Below, in pieces: positions 1 to 15,621 of a stretch of 64,000 bases of DNA; position 1 is the stretch's first letter, and the number at the start of each line of letters is the position of its first letter. Origin of the DNA: Quillaja saponaria (lineage: Eukaryota > Streptophyta > Magnoliopsida > Fabales > Quillajaceae). Under the pieces are notes generated by a model. It was given only the letters and a program-made list of their open reading frames with translations, had not been told where the DNA came from and made no database searches. Made by a program: the position numbers and the translations under genes. The stretch is from contig CM055609.1 in NCBI GenBank assembly GCA_029379385.1, forward strand, positions 496,001 through 560,000. Reading direction: 5' to 3'.

Positions 1-39
1 GCACATAAGGGTAAGAAGGACCCATATGAAGTTACAAAC

Positions 40-518
40 CTCTTTGCACATTAGCGTCTTGGGTATGATTCTTTGAAGCATTCAACCAACCAATACACAC
101 AAAAAATCAATGGCTAAGTAAAAGGGACTAAGACCAACTATTATATATCAAAACCCAAAAAGAATGGAGAAAGAAATGAAGAAAGAGAAGAAAAATCTGT
201 CCTTTATTTACCCAAGAACATTTCCACCGCCATGATGAACAGCCTGTGAAACCAAACCCATTAGGCCAATACTCCCGCCGCCGTAAACAAGGTCCAACCC
301 CCTTGACACCTTCGCATTACCCAAATATTAGTACATGAGCGAACCAACAAAAAATGAATTGGAAAGAAAAAAAAATGGCATTTCAATTTGCATGGTAGAC
401 ATACCAACTCTTGGCCTAACTCTATGGCAGCATCTCTGTAGCAATTCCTCTTCCCAGTGCTGCTCCCACAGAACACACAGACTCTCTTAAACCTCGATTT
501 CATGACTTCCCCTTCCAT
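40..518 (-). CDS. LOG: LOG cytokinin riboside 5'-monophosphate phosphoribohydrolase (5' part)
   Basis: LOG enzymes release free, active cytokinin bases from cytokinin ribotides in the cytosol and nucleus. Three minus-strand exons are visible: 405-518, 212-309 and 40-70. They join in phase with GT-AG borders and read [18 protein letters not shown], then [20 protein letters not shown], then the short [10 protein letters not shown] exon. These are the conserved nucleotide-binding N-terminus and the short third exon typical of LOG genes. The catalytic PGGYGTxEE segment would lie beyond the left edge, so the gene is partial. Two in-frame ATGs (518 and 503) are possible. The KTLM(C/N)KE stretch resembles the LOG7 subgroup as I remember it. 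The family assignment is secure; the paralogue is inferred. Confidence 0.9.
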
Positions 519-3500
519 TAATTCCTATCTATGTTCTTTGATCGAGAAGACCAACTTTAATGTATGGTGTTGTGTGGTATGGTATGGGTTTGGATATGAA
601 ATAAGAACTACCAAAGTGAGATGGAACAGGCCATATATACACGAGGGCACACAGAGAAAAGAAAAGTATGACTCTGTTGGGGCTGTACAGAAAATTCATG
701 ATTTTAAATTTTATCCCTTTTATTTTGATTTTCTTTTTTAAACAAGAACAATCAAAAAAAGAAAAGAATAAGTGAACTGAACACTGAGAAATACGGATGG
801 AAGATGAAGTAAGACAAAAACGCAAAGCAAAAGAGACAGAATGGAGAGGCCAATAACAATTCTCCAACCAACGTATGGCTAACACGTGTCGTCATACTAC
901 TACCAAATCACGGCTGTTTCGTGTTCATGCTCGTAATACAATTACAATCCACCTTGGTTGAGTTGCTAACTTGGTATTGAATTCTGATCTCTGAGGGAAA
1001 AATAGGTCCACCTCGATGCGTACGCAGACCATCACCGCCAATCGTCAACACAGTGTCTTTCACTGTGTCTCGTATTTAATGAATGCAATCATAACTTGGT
1101 GGCTATAACACGTGCAGAGCCTTTCACATCAAATCAAAGACACCACCACCATCAAGAATTTCTCTGGGGACTGTGAAGCATGGCTGAGCCATTGCACATA
1201 GCAGAGCAAGGGGGGGGGGGGGGTTGGCCAGTAATTGAAGGTTTATTCTCTCTAGAATATTATTTTTCTTACAAAAAGTGTATTTTTTATTTTTTTTTAA
1301 TGTTAGCCAATTTATATGATCCCAAGAAACCAAAAAGACTTAGTACTAGCATTTTTCTACCCTTCCTAAGTTCCTTTTTTAGCTTCTTGTCCATACCCAT
1401 ACACAAAAGCAAAGCTTTCACACAAGCAATGTCCCTGATAAGAAAAAACAAAAAAAAGCCCACAAATTTTGACAATGCTATAACGTAAAAACAGCTTCAA
1501 TTCCCCGCTGTCTATCCCCAAAAGTGATGCTCTGTCAGTGCCTTCTGATCATAACTAATGACTTGCAGATCAGGGGCATTCTTAATTGGATGAAAAGTAT
1601 TAGACTTTATTAAAAGGAAAAGACATTGCATTTAAATGCTCGTTAATAAAAGGTTGCTACATCCCAATGATAATTACCATGATGTAAGCCAATTACCCAT
1701 ATTTAAGTCGATTAAAATCTCATATTTCGAATCCTTAAAATTCATAGAGAAAAAGCAAAAGATTTTCTTGCAAAGAAAGAGAATTAGATTCAAATTGTGG
1801 GACTGTAACTGGTTCATCCAAATGATTAGAGTAACTAAAAGGCAGTGAGAGGATTTGAGGACGAGGGAAAGGGACCTATAGTCGTTCCGGGAATTGAAGT
1901 TGAAGTCATGTTTGTTTGTTGTTTGCGTTACTATTACTTACTAGTATCAGTAAGTACGTTCCAAAAGAGAACAGAGAATGGACATGGGAGGTTATTAAAT
2001 TCTTCACTATTTACAAGGAATAACTAAAGGTTGGTTTGGTTTGGTTTGGCAGGACAAGGTGAGTATTATGTTTGATACATCATTCTAATTTTAGAGTTTG
2101 TTTGAGATATTAAAAAATTATGATTTGTGATCATTGAATTGAAAAATAAATTTATATATAAATTATTAAAAAATATTTTTTTTAAAATTAAAAAGGCTTG
2201 TTTTGAAAAATAAAAGTGTACATTTGGAAAATAAATTATCACAATTGAATTTATAATTGTTACAGTCCAAATATATATTCTCACTAGTGCAAATAAGACC
2301 TATTTTACGATGACGTTAATATGATCGTTAGAGTTGGGGACAAAGAAAATAATTATTTGAGCCGGGCGACCGAGAAGCTATTCAACTGTTACTTCTCCAA
2401 AGCGCGTTCAGGGCACCCAGACTCGAGACACATATACCAAATGGGTCACGGTGCGACCCGGGACGTGCTTCTGAGGCTCAAGATGCTTAAACAAACGGTG
2501 ACAACCATGAAACCACGTTTTGCTTATTGAGTGGATGGGATTTGATTGGGGCCCATTGAGGAAATTTCTCTTCTGGTATTGCCAGACGCAGAGGCCGCTC
2601 ATACCTCATCGATTAATCACTGCAAACATCCTGGCCGGGCAGCGGGCTCAGGCTCTCCTATTTAATGCGATCCTGATCTTTACTGTGGTTTGTTTTGTCC
2701 ACGTGGCATCATCTGATGACACTAATATAATTTGAAGTGTAGTTGGATTCCACCAATGAAACATTTTATAGCATAAAAATAAATTAAAAATGCAAGGGTG
2801 ACCTTACAAGATTTCTTGGTGATGTTAATTGTCGAACGAATGTTGGATGTACTTAACTGCAGTATAGACTCTATGCTTTAAAGCTAGTGATAGCTTTCAG
2901 TAAAAAATAAAGTAGTGATAATTTATTAGAATTTTATTTTTTACAATTTCTTCTAAAATAATTCAAATTTAAATCAATGAAATTAACGATACATTATTAA
3001 GTGTACAACCAACACTCGTGAGTCCAGTAATAACTTGTTTCATACTACAGTTTTACTACTAGTGCTGTGGTAGGTAATTATCAGAATATCATGTGAAATT
3101 TGTGTATTGTGTACTGTCTAGAGTGCAATTAAGTGTTTAATACTTAATATAGAATTTGCAGAGTGAAATAGATGGCCAAATCAAATTAAATGGTCAGATG
3201 CAGAACTCCCTATTCATGATCATTGCGCCGTCTCCTACACTTGCAAGTTGCAATAAGTTCATCTCTAGGTTTCTAAAAAAATAAAAAAAATCAGAGATTT
3301 TTGACAACATTATTGACTGAAGGTTGTAACATGTTGGGCTTTTAAGGTGACAGCTTAATATTCATCAAATCGAAGCCTGGATAATTCCTTTGCCTTCAGG
3401 CCCATTCCAGGACATGAGGCAATTTATTTATGGTCTAAGAAACATCTCCAACAAAGAAACGTAATAGGAAGCAACCTGCAGCACCATTTACCAAGGCTGT

Positions 3501-3975
3501 CCAGGAATATAAAAGACGGGGACAGGAGTAACCCCGTATACAGAGATTATGAGCAGATTTGTAAGTTTAATAATAGTCTTGCATGTATGTGGGAAATTGG
3601 TATTGAAAGATTTGTTTGGCTAACCTTCCTTTTATTACCATTGGATTGGAAAAAAGAAAAGTTACACATGATCCTGCAACACAAATGTAGAAATCCAACG
3701 TCCTAGTGAAAAGAGAAAGGAATGGAGTAGAATGCAAAATTCAAAAGAATGAAGCTCTGAGAAAGATACAACTTGAAATCCTTATCATTTTACTTTTCAC
3801 TGGAAATACACATTGACAAGGCTAACTATTTTGTTTTCTCCCTTATAGTAAATAATAAGAAATACTTGTCAACTTCTTCTAAATCTCTTATTTTGTAAGT
3901 GTTGAAGCTAGCTTAGCTACATATGGTGTGGGGTAATCCATATTCACACATTAGCAATGAGGAAGTGGAAGATCC
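519..3975. other. Intergenic region, no convincing gene
   Basis: About 3.4 kb lies between LOG and the expansin-like gene. It holds LOG upstream DNA, a 14-base G run at 1210-1223 and a short GGTTT repeat near 2031-2048. There is an AT-rich stretch at 2100-2300 and a relatively GC-rich block at 2320-2740, described separately. Open frames here are short, lack family similarity and lack splice context. Confidence 0.6.
2321..2740. other. GC-richer block of unknown nature in AT-rich spacer
   Basis: This block is visibly richer in G+C than its flanks. It carries CG-containing words such as gccgggcgaccg, cgacccgggacg and ggccgggcagcgg, and a CCACGTGG G-box core at 2699-2706. An open frame of about 69 codons runs through part of it, but I recognise no domain. 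It could be a decayed gene, a transposon remnant or a regulatory island. Confidence 0.25.
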
Positions 3976-5461
3976 TTATAACCAACTACCATCATCACAG
4001 GGACTGCAACCATCTTGTGCAATGTCACTAATTTGAATCCCAGAGTCATATACCACCCCACCTTTCCAATCAGCTGGTAAGACATTTTTTGCCCAAATCC
4101 ATTTTCCGTCATACCCTGCAGTTACCACCATTCTGAATTGCAATGGCCCTGATGGAACCCTACTCGTGTCCCACACTGCCCCGTGATTTCTGCTCATGAA
4201 ACTCCAATTTGAAGATCCAACCTAGAAAGATAGACAGCAGTTAGCATCGAGCATGCATGTATATCTGTGATTCTGATGCATATGTCATTAATTTGCTTAC
4301 CTGAGCGACATCAACATCTTCAATCTCTGTTTGACCACCTTGATACAGAAATTTAATTGCCAAGTAATTTGGTTTTTTACTTGATTCTTCCACTCGAACT
4401 GCCAAATTTTGATTTTTATAATCACAAGGTACCCTGCTCCATGTCAGCATCAGAAATGTGATTATTTTTTGGTTAAATCAAGAAATTAAGTAATGTGAAA
4501 CTTCAAACACATCTCTCAACATTATTAATATGTCACCTAATTACGTTTCTCAACAAGTACTATAAAAATATGATTTTTTCACTCGGCATCAGTTGCACAA
4601 TCATGAAAAGCCTGGTTATTATATACTGTACCATGCATTTAAGCTTAACTGTTACTGCTATTAATGGGATCGGTTTCTGTCTAAATGGATTCAAAATATT
4701 TTAATGTTTGTCAACACCAGTGTGTTCTTTTCTTTAAGTGGTGGGTCTAACAAAACCACTATCAAAAGATAATTAAAAATAATAATTAAATAGTATTTTC
4801 CAATTGATATTGGACCCAGAGATTGAGGCTTCGTTAAGATTTACTAGTGATGTTCATGGATTTGTGCTTACCTCTTGTATTCTACATCGACAATTCCAAG
4901 CTTCAAAATCTGTTGTTCCATACCCTTCTTGGCCATGGCCGTGAGGGCTCTGCTGCTGAGCACGAAATCTGTTTGGTTATTGTGATTGAGATCAGTCAAA
5001 GTCACTCTAATTCCTCCTTTGCTACAAAGATTCGTGTTCTTGCATCTTAACTGCAATAGATTATCTCTAATTAGAACAGAGTTTTGAAAATATATTGAAA
5101 CAAAAGAAAGAAAATTGAGATTACATGAGTGCCTAGCTACACACCTGAAAGCATGCGCCACAACCGGCCCCATTCTTGTAAAGCGAAGGCACACCAGCTG
5201 CAAGGTGGCCACCACTAAGGTCTAATGCGAGTGAGCCATACCCACATGCCCCAGCTGCATCAAATTCACATAACAAACACTACCCATTATAGATTTCGCC
5301 AAGTCATCATCTGGGTCTCAATGAAAAAGAGTAAAATTGAATTTACCCGAGAGAGCAGAAGCCTTGGAGAAATAGGCAGCCTTTGTTTGATGCAAACAGC
5401 GATCGCAATCAGCAGCGGTTGAGACAATAAGAAAGAAGAAGAAGCAAAGAAAGAGAGCCAT
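3976..5461 (-). CDS. EXLA: Expansin-like A (EXLA) cell-wall protein
   Basis: Secreted two-domain protein of the expansin superfamily; wall-loosening activity has not been shown for the EXLA branch. Five minus-strand exons (5347-5461, 5145-5254, 4872-5050, 4301-4433, 3976-4221) give 260 residues, the normal EXLA length. Residues 1-17 ([17 protein letters not shown]) are a signal peptide. Next come the Cys-rich start [20 protein letters not shown] and a DPBB/GH45-like domain with GAGCGACFQ and [17 protein letters not shown]. The C-terminal CBM63-like domain contains [20 protein letters not shown] and [17 protein letters not shown]. The C-terminal extension [16 protein letters not shown] is characteristic of EXLA rather than EXLB or alpha-expansins. 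The frame closes exactly at each junction. A TATAAATA box lies about 70 bp upstream of the ATG. Confidence 0.95.
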
Positions 5462-5528
5462 TTTTTTCTGTAAGACTTAAGAAACAGAGCTGCAAATGTG
5501 ATGGGAGAAGCAAGAGAAAGCCATGAGG

Positions 5529-5536
5529 TATTTATA
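5529..5536 (-). promoter_or_regulatory. TATA box of the EXLA gene
   Basis: On the minus strand this reads TATAAATA, 68-75 bp upstream of the EXLA start codon at 5461. That is a normal plant TATA-to-ATG distance with a short leader. Confidence 0.6.
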
Positions 5537-7494
5537 ACTAGGAGTACACAAGGAGTAGGAGGAAAAATGGGTATGGGTTACAGGTCAGCAATGTCAAATT
5601 AGTTATTGTGCGTAATCTTAGATAAGAAGAAGACAGGCACTTCAGGAAACGCGGCATGACAGAGAAGAATGAGATTGGGTCTCTCCCACCGACTCTATGC
5701 TTTTGCACAAATTACAGCTGTGCTGGAATGCATTTATATAAATGAGTGGATGTCGATCCGATAATGAGGTGAACAAGATCAAAGTTTTTGCACCTTTTAC
5801 AAGCTTCCCTCCTCTGACTATTCCCCCACTTATACTTGACTATACTAGAAGTAGTTCTTCTATAAGGGTTTTTGTCATACACGGGGTAAAATATTAAATT
5901 GACTAAAAGCTGAATTTAGGCTTGTATCATGCAGCTTAGGGTGAGTGGGGGTCAAGTGACCCACTCAACTTTTAAAATTTCAGGTAAACTATGGGAAAAT
6001 AATAATTTGACAAAAATATAATTATGCCTCTATAGATTTTTAATTTCTTTCACAATAGTCCACCATCAAAATAAAATATATACCGTCTTAAAAACTTGTT
6101 TATTGCAATTTAGCCACTAATCCACTAACATTAATGAAGTTTAATGAGATTATTTTGATTTTTGTGTTTAAATCTTAATATTTTGTTCAATAGAGATATA
6201 TTTCTATTTTATATATGAAATCTTAATAAGGTAATTTTGTTTCTTATCTTGTTTTCTAATCTACAAAGCTTTTATTTAATTTCTCTCTTTTTTATATATT
6301 TTTGACCTAATTTTTTTTCATGATTCATTTATTTTAAAATATATTGTATCGAAAAAAATCAATTCATACAACATAGGAAATTGATAAATTTTGTTTATTT
6401 AATAATTTAAAAATAAAGTACTTATTCCACAAAATATAAAAATTTTGTTTATTTGATTTCTGATATGTTTATGAAAACAAAAATTACATGATATTTTATC
6501 CCCACTAACTAATATTCTTGGATCCACCACTGCATCTACTGATTAGCTACTTGCCTAAATTCAATTTAGCAAAGCCTCCCTCCGACCTTATAATGGTCGC
6601 CTAATGTCATTTTATTGTTTCTTTTTTATGATTGTTGGGTACACTAGGCAGAAGGTTTGTTATAGAAAAAGGATTCTATATGAGATTTATTATTTAATAT
6701 TTAGAAGTTTTATGTTCCGAACAAAATAAAATGCTCCTACACTTAGCCACTCTTTCTTTTCAGTCTTTCAAAGAAAAAGAAAAAGAAACAAAAGAAAGAC
6801 ACAAAATATTAGGTTGGTGATTGAGAATATATTTTTATGAACGTTTGGTATCTTTGTCGTTGTTTGCTTCATTTGAAGTGCTTACAGCTTATGCGAAATT
6901 GGCCCCCAATAGCAAAAAGGAACGAACCCTTGAGATGGATTGGTAAAATGTGATTATTGCTTGTTAGTGAGTGGGAAGGTAAGTAACAAGATCTACACAT
7001 ACGTCTGAATCCCATTTGCCAAGTAAGGATATCTCCAAATTGGAACCACAGCTATGATGAAAAGGAAACTTTCTTACATCTTTATTGTCAACAAATGGAT
7101 CGGTTATCCTTAAGATTTTGCTTAAAGTATTCTATGGAGAGCATTATGTTTAGATTGAACAATTATAAGGAAAAATTCAATAAAAACGATAACCCATCAT
7201 CACCTAATTGTCACATATATTCAAGTTTAATGTTTATCCATGGTGGAAGCTACTTGTCTGTGAAACATAAGGAGAGAAACTATGCTACTTTTTGTTTTCA
7301 TCTCCATCAAAAATATTTTTTGTCACTCGTGCCCTTGTCAATGCTTGTTTTTGACGATGCAGCAACAACTTCGTTCAACCTTGTGCTATCATTTTATTAA
7401 TAACCTAGTACTCTTCTAATATAAAACTTTTTTTATAATTGAAATGTTGCATTCATAATATGAACATAATTACATATTATTGCAGAAAGCAAGC
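5537..7494. other. Intergenic region with probable decayed transposon
   Basis: AT-rich spacer upstream of EXLA. The segment 5935-6536 looks like a transposable-element remnant and is listed separately. The remainder to 7494 has only short spurious frames. Confidence 0.5.
5935..6536 (-). mobile_element. Probable degenerate transposable-element remnant
   Basis: On the minus strand the segment begins GCAGTGGTGGATCCAAGAA and ends near a G-rich AAGTTGAGTGGGTCACTTG stretch. An AGTGG(C/T)GGA(T/G)CC start is common at the ends of plant non-autonomous elements. The interior is AT-rich and non-coding. I see no clear target-site duplication or long terminal repeat, so class and limits are uncertain. 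Confidence 0.3.
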
Positions 7495-7816
7495 AATCTC
7501 CAGATATCAACCCATTTATCTCTCACATTAAGCAGGAATTGCTCCAAATCGAACCCATTCTGCTTTGCATATGTTTTCTTTTTTGCTTCCAAGACCTAGT
7601 CAAATCTGTACGCTATCAGAAGCCCTGAATCTTATTTTTCAAGTGTGTGATTCACTTAATCGTCACCAAGTCCTGTCAGCAGAACTTGCAGAACCAACCC
7701 AAATTGAGTCAATGAAGCAACTTTTACTTGATCTACCTAAGCTAATTCTACCTATCCTGAAGAAAGATCTTTCCCAAGCTGTTCTTAATAGAACCTCCAA
7801 AAGCAAAGAATCTTAG
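7495..7816 (+). pseudogene. Unidentified coding-like fragment convergent with the AlaRS gene
   Basis: After a tattattgcag that looks like a splice acceptor, the frame SKQSPDINPFISHIKQELLQ continues for about 47 codons to a stop near 7611. A second frame then carries a protein-like stretch (CDSLNRHQVLSAELAEPTQI, then LLLDLPKLILPILKKDLSQA) ending at a TAG at 7816, only 40 bp from the AlaRS stop codon. Composition and helical pattern look like real protein and not like the flanking AT-rich DNA. I do not recognise the family and see no convincing upstream exons. It may be the C-terminal scrap of a decayed gene, or two terminal exons whose junction I could not place. Confidence 0.3.
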
Positions 7817-7855
7817 GCTTGTGTCAGTTTTCCATATAGGGAATAATATCTAGTC

Positions 7856-13781
<5,926 letters not shown>

Positions 13782-14288
13782 TTGAGAGGTCTGTAAAATT
13801 TGGAGCCAGTTTAAAAGCCCAAACGGGCTTCGAATTTTCTCCTTTTTATATATATATATATATACATTTTTTTTTTTTTTTATTCTTTGTGCCATGTCCA
13901 TTTAGCCTAGGGCTTGTTTGCTCAATTAAGTTTATCTTTTTCTTTCTTTTTATTTTCTTTTCCTTTCTCCTAAGATTCTTAGACTTTCTTGGGCGTCAAT
14001 TATTATACTTCTAAGGGAAGGAGGATTTGAATGTATGAAACACAAGTCTACCGTGAGATAAAGATAAGACTCTTCCTGACCTAAAAAAAAAAAAAAGTGA
14101 TTAACTCTTAAGTAATCCTATTTCTTCAAGGACAAACAAAACTCATAATTACTAATCTCACTTGAGATAGATAATCTGAATAATCAGGATCACAGTTATA
14201 TATATATATCAGAACCAGAAACTTTGTTATTATTGTTTGTCATCGTCCTTGGTATCAACAATCTCTTTGTAGTATTCTAAGTTCAACC
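13782..14288. promoter_or_regulatory. Divergent intergenic promoter region (AlaRS / SAUR)
   Basis: These 507 bp separate the start codons of the minus-strand AlaRS and the plus-strand SAUR. They contain a TA microsatellite at 13848-13864 with a following T run, an A run near 14082-14095, and a TATA-like run at 14196-14209 for the SAUR. No gene is evident. Confidence 0.5.
14196..14209 (+). promoter_or_regulatory. TATA box of the first SAUR
   Basis: The run ttatatatatatat lies 80-93 bp upstream of the SAUR start codon at 14289, where a TATA element is expected. Confidence 0.5.
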
Positions 14289-14663
14289 ATGATGAATCCA
14301 AAAAAGCTTGTGAAGATTTCAAAGAAGAGGCAGATTATGGCAACCAGTAAAGGTCACTTTGTTGTCTACAGCAGCGATCAGAAAAGGTTTGAGGTTCCTT
14401 TAGAATATCTCAGCACCGATGTCTTTAGGGAGCTACTGAAGATGTCAGAGGAGGAGTTTGGCCTCACAAACAGCCGGCCTATCAAATTAACAGGCGACAG
14501 TATTTTCTTGGAGTATGTCATTCTCATACTACGGTCTCAAGGATATACAACTCCAGATATTCATAAGGCTATGCTCTGCGTACTTCTACAACAGCAAGTC
14601 ATAATTGTTTGCAGCAGTAACTCTTGGTCTAAGGCAGAGCCATCCAAAAGCACTTGTCTATGA
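14289..14663 (+). CDS. SAUR family auxin-responsive protein (divergent copy)
   Basis: Intronless 124-residue SAUR. SAUR proteins of this kind regulate plasma-membrane H+-ATPase through PP2C.D phosphatases and so promote cell expansion; that role is family knowledge. The N-terminus MMNPKKLVKISKKRQIMA and the SAUR core (KGHFVVYSSDQKRFEVPLEY, then LLKMSEEEFGL) place it in the SAUR61-68-type clade. Compared with the neighbouring copy at 15187 it lacks about 24 residues between the N-terminal helix and the core (the RRRISFPRARS-type linker). Its C-terminus diverges after IFLEYVILIL, replacing the usual EDLEEALL segment. It may be a degenerating tandem copy, although the frame is open. Confidence 0.85.
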   Translation: MMNPKKLVKISKKRQIMATSKGHFVVYSSDQKRFEVPLEYLSTDVFRELLKMSEEEFGLTNSRPIKLTGDSIFLEYVILILRSQGYTTPDIHKAMLCVLLQQQVIIVCSSNSWSKAEPSKSTCL

Positions 14664-15186
14664 GTTTTGAAGAATTTTTGTTACCTAGATTCTTTGTCAA
14701 ATTAGGACAACTCTATCAGTTTTTGTTTTTTCTTTCATTCTTTATTTATTTTTTTTGTTTTTGGCTTTCAACCAAAGGATATTGTTTGTTATATTTTATG
14801 GTATGATCAAAGAAAGTTGCAGTATATAGGGTTAGGGTTAGAATTTTGAAGTTGGTGGTCTATAATAAGCCTAGGAGAAAAACGTTACCATAAAACAAAT
14901 AAGGAAACAATGGCCTACCCTGAAAGTTATGTTAGCTTGTCAGGTATAATAAAAGAACAAGTCCACAAAGCACAACCATCTTCTTGGTATGATATTCACA
15001 TGGGAATGCAACATACCAACCCAACACAAGGCAAACAAAGTAATGTGGTGCTCTCTATTTTTGCTATGTCTATAAACAGAACCAGTCATTGCCATTCTGC
15101 ATAAACACAAATTCCTGCATTACAATTTACAGCATCAGCTCTAGCTTGTGCTTAATTCTTGAAGCCCTCTCTCCAATACTTCAACC
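14664..15186. other. Spacer between tandem SAURs with second promoter
   Basis: About 520 bp hold the 3' UTR of the first SAUR and the promoter of the second, including TATAAA at 15071-15076. A 64-codon frame inside (from 14910) has no SAUR similarity and overlaps this promoter, so it is not called. Confidence 0.5.
15071..15076 (+). promoter_or_regulatory. TATA box of the second SAUR
   Basis: TATAAA lies about 110 bp upstream of the start codon at 15187. Confidence 0.5.
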
Positions 15187-15621
15187 ATGATCAACCCAAA
15201 AAGGCTTATTGAAATTGCAAGGAAGTGGCAAGAAAATGTAGCTTATAAGCGTAGGAGAATTTCATTCCCAAGAGCAAGAAGTGATGTGAACCTCCATTAT
15301 CCAGTGGCTAATAAGGGTCACTTTGTTGTACAGAGCAGTGATCATAAAAGGTTTGTGGTTCCCTTGAAATATCTTAGCAAAAATCTCTTCAAGGAACTAT
15401 TGAGAATGTCTGAGGAGGAGTTTGGACTGCCTAGCAAGGGACCTATTACATTGCCCTGTGATAACATTTTCTTGGAGTATATCATTTCATTGCTTCAAGG
15501 ATCTGTATCTGAAGATCTGGAGGAAGCCCTGCTCACTTCAATGACTACATGTCATAACTTGGCCTCATCTTCACTTGGTTTTGGACAGAGCCACCAACAA
15601 ACAATTATTTATGGGTTTTGA
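15187..15621 (+). CDS. SAUR family auxin-responsive protein (SAUR61-68 type)
   Basis: Intronless gene for a complete 144-residue SAUR. The order of motifs is canonical for the SAUR61-68 clade: MINPKRLIEIARKWQ at the N-terminus, basic RRRISFPRARS linker, core KGHFVVQSSDHKRFVVPLKY and LLRMSEEEFGLPSKGPITLP, then IFLEYIISLLQGSVSEDLEE, a Ser/His-rich tail and the terminal YGF. It lies 523 bp downstream of a second, shorter SAUR in the same orientation, consistent with local tandem duplication. Auxin inducibility is likely from the family, but I could not point to a firm TGTCTC element in the promoter. Confidence 0.93.
   Translation: MINPKRLIEIARKWQENVAYKRRRISFPRARSDVNLHYPVANKGHFVVQSSDHKRFVVPLKYLSKNLFKELLRMSEEEFGLPSKGPITLPCDNIFLEYIISLLQGSVSEDLEEALLTSMTTCHNLASSSLGFGQSHQQTIIYGF

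Noticed and set aside
1210..1223. Run of 14 G as a possible quadruplex or regulatory site
   Set aside because: A bare homopolymer in intergenic DNA; sequencing length is unreliable and no gene is near.
14828..14845. Telomere-like gggttagggttag
   Set aside because: Only about two units, and of the TTAGGG kind rather than the plant TTTAGGG repeat; chance is sufficient.
14910..15104. 64-codon plus-strand frame between the SAURs
   Set aside because: No SAUR or other similarity, and it overlaps the promoter and TATA of the second SAUR.
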